NCBI GenBank assembly: GCA_900543165.1 | Contig: UQQQ01000053.1 | Coordinates: 1 to 13,406 of the forward strand | Length of the DNA: 13,406 nucleotides | From: an uncultured Dialister sp. | GTDB lineage: Bacteria > Bacillota > Negativicutes > Veillonellales > Dialisteraceae | Direction of reading: 5' to 3' | Shown here: in pieces, positions 12,126-13,406 of the stretch | Position numbering within the stretch: the first letter of the stretch is position 1 | Layout: every line of letters starts with the position of its first letter | Made by a program: the position numbers and the translations under genes | Notes under the pieces: model-generated | Seen by the model: only the letters and a program-made list of their open reading frames with translations | Told to the model about the DNA's origin: nothing | The model's database searches: none

Positions 12126-13286
12126 ATGATGCATATGAGAAAAGTAATGAAGACGATCGGTATTTGTTCCATGGCTGCCATCATGATGGCAGGTCTGTCC
12201 GGCTGCGGCGGCAAGACGGGGGGCGCGGTGTCTTCCGGCGCGAAGAATGCGGCGAAGATCGGTTTCACAGCGGCGCTGACGGGCGGTGCGGCCGCATATG
12301 GCAAGTCGGAAGAGGAGGGCGTGCGTCTGGCCGTCGAAGAGATCAATAAGAAGGGCGATTTCCCGATCGATCTCTTGGTGGAGGATACGAAGGCTGTTCC
12401 GGCGGACTCGATGAATGCGACGAAGAAGCTGATCCAGGAGAAGGTATCGATGATCATCGGGCCGATGACATCCAATGAGGCGAAGGCGGCAGGCCCCATC
12501 ATCCAGAATGCAAAGGTGCCGTCGCTGGAGATCTCCGTCACGGCGGAAAACATCACGGATATCGGAGACTGCATTTTCAGAAATTCCGTGCCGGAGTCGA
12601 AGAATATCCCGCAGACGGTGAAGAAGACGCACAAGCTCTTAGGCTACAAGACCGCAGCGATCCTCTATGCCCATGACAATGAGCAGCATGTGACCGCGCA
12701 GAAATATTTCCAAAAGACGATGGAAGAAGAAGGCGTGCGGGTCATCGATGTCGAGACCTTCGGCAGCAAGGACAGCGAGTACTCCGCGCAGCTGACGAAT
12801 ATCCAGCACAAAAATCCGGATGTCATCGTCGTATGCAGCTACTACCAGGAAGGCTCCCGCATCCTGAAGAAGATGAGAGAGATGGGCATGGACCAGCCGG
12901 TCTTGGGGGACAATGGCTTTGTTTCGCCGGAGCTGGGCAAGATGGCAGGCGCGGCAGCGGACAATGTCTACGTCTCCTCCATGTGGTCGGCGGACCGCAA
13001 GGATGAAAAGGTGCAGAAATTCGTGGAAAACTACACGAAAGCCTATGGCCGTGCGCCCGACCAGTTCGCCGCCAGTGCGTATGATGGCGTCTACATGGCG
13101 ATGGATGCGATGAAGCGCGCGGGTACGACCACCGATCACAAGAAGATCCGCGATGCGCTTGCACAGATGAAGGACTTCAAGGGTGTCTGCGGCACATTCA
13201 GCTTCGATGAAAAGCGCGATCCGGTCGTCGATCTGATCCTGATGAAAATGCAGGATGGGAAATTCGGCGTCGTGGATGTGAAATAA
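12126..13286 (+). CDS. Branched-chain amino acid ABC transporter substrate-binding lipoprotein (LivJ/LivK type)
   Basis: Extracellular solute receptor for an ABC importer, 386 residues, Leu/Ile/Val-binding (periplasmic-binding-protein type I) fold. A lipoprotein signal peptide ends in LSGC with the lipid-anchored Cys27. The mature part starts KIGFTAALTGGAAAYGKSEEEGVRLAVEEINKKG, the typical family opening. IIGPMTSNEAKAAGPI (about 110-125) and PSLEISVTAENIT follow, with the second lobe from KTAAILYAHDNEQHV. ATG 12126 has AGGAGG eight bases upstream; ATG 12135 is an alternative. It is under the T-box leader directly in front, consistent with leucine or branched-chain substrates. The permease and ATPase genes are not in the window; the next 120 bases contain only a repeat remnant. 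Confidence 0.9.
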   Translation: MMHMRKVMKTIGICSMAAIMMAGLSGCGGKTGGAVSSGAKNAAKIGFTAALTGGAAAYGKSEEEGVRLAVEEINKKGDFPIDLLVEDTKAVPADSMNATKKLIQEKVSMIIGPMTSNEAKAAGPIIQNAKVPSLEISVTAENITDIGDCIFRNSVPESKNIPQTVKKTHKLLGYKTAAILYAHDNEQHVTAQKYFQKTMEEEGVRVIDVETFGSKDSEYSAQLTNIQHKNPDVIVVCSYYQEGSRILKKMREMGMDQPVLGDNGFVSPELGKMAGAAADNVYVSSMWSADRKDEKVQKFVENYTKAYGRAPDQFAASAYDGVYMAMDAMKRAGTTTDHKKIRDALAQMKDFKGVCGTFSFDEKRDPVVDLILMKMQDGKFGVVDVK

Positions 13287-13295
13287 AAGGTTGAT

Positions 13296-13370
13296 GGGTT
13301 CAGGGGTAGCCGGGAGGGCGTGCTGCCCTCTTGACTGGGGATGAAAGCTTTGCTTGAATGAGAAATTAGA
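13296..13370. repeat. Modular intergenic repeat, copy R5 (partial)
   Basis: GGGTTCAGGGGTAGCC, the hairpin GAGGGCGTGCTGCCCTC, TTGACTGGGGATGAAAGC, TTTGCTTGAATGAGAAATTAGA, after which similarity is lost. It holds only the conserved end and the first one or two AT heptamers. Its hairpin, ten or so bases after the livJ-type stop, may act as a weak terminator. Nothing else is recognisable to the window end. Confidence 0.75.
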
Positions 13371-13406
13371 TAATATGAAGTGACCTCACATTTGCAGCAT
13401 CGTGGA

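Noticed and set aside
12081..12634. Minus-strand open frames of 174-183 codons
   Set aside because: Opposite the binding-protein gene and its T-box terminator; products are arginine/histidine-rich shadows.

Overview
The window looks like a chromosomal segment of an anaerobic Firmicute, most likely a Negativicute (Dialister/Megasphaera/Selenomonas type). That placement is inference from gene families, a T-box leader and a G+C-rich backbone; I could not run a search. The left 3.3 kb is clearly more A+T-rich than the rest.

Layout. 1-3181 (minus strand): a type I restriction-modification operon, hsdM, then a PIN-domain nuclease gene, then the 5' part of hsdS, which runs off the left edge. The PIN gene sits exactly at the hsdM/hsdS junction, and that junction is present twice. 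3567-4943 (minus): 23S rRNA uracil-C5 methyltransferase. 5142-5753 (minus): M15 metallopeptidase. 6157-6762 (minus): TetR-family regulator. 6902-6980 (plus): a consensus promoter running almost directly into a terminator. 7250-9936 (plus): a two-gene operon, FAD-dependent oxidoreductase and adenylosuccinate lyase (purB), ending in a terminator. 10011-10635: two tandem copies of a roughly 300 bp unit that reads as a type I toxin-antitoxin locus: a 22-residue hydrophobic peptide plus a convergent antisense RNA. Copy 1 is frameshifted in a T-run and copy 2 is intact. 10643-11294 (plus): a short type IV prepilin peptidase broken by one extra T. 11659-12095: a leucine-type T-box leader with three successive T-box/terminator modules but only one evident Stem I. 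12126-13286 (plus): a branched-chain amino acid ABC transporter binding lipoprotein.

Five copies of a modular intergenic repeat sit between these genes (4958-5148, 5879-6160, 6998-7219, 11292-11591, 13296-13370). Each is built from a conserved GGGTTCAGGGTTAGCCC-type end, an AT-rich heptamer tract, G+C-rich hairpins and a second heptamer tract (AGTCACC type). In three genes the stop codon itself lies inside the first heptamer.

How it fits together: the left block is a defence module with a cargo nuclease. The centre is housekeeping (rRNA modification, purine synthesis). The right block is amino acid uptake under tRNA-sensing control. The strongest candidates for undescribed biology are the tandem toxin/antisense RNA units, the triple-module T-box leader, the duplicated hsdM tail around the PIN gene, and the intergenic repeat family.
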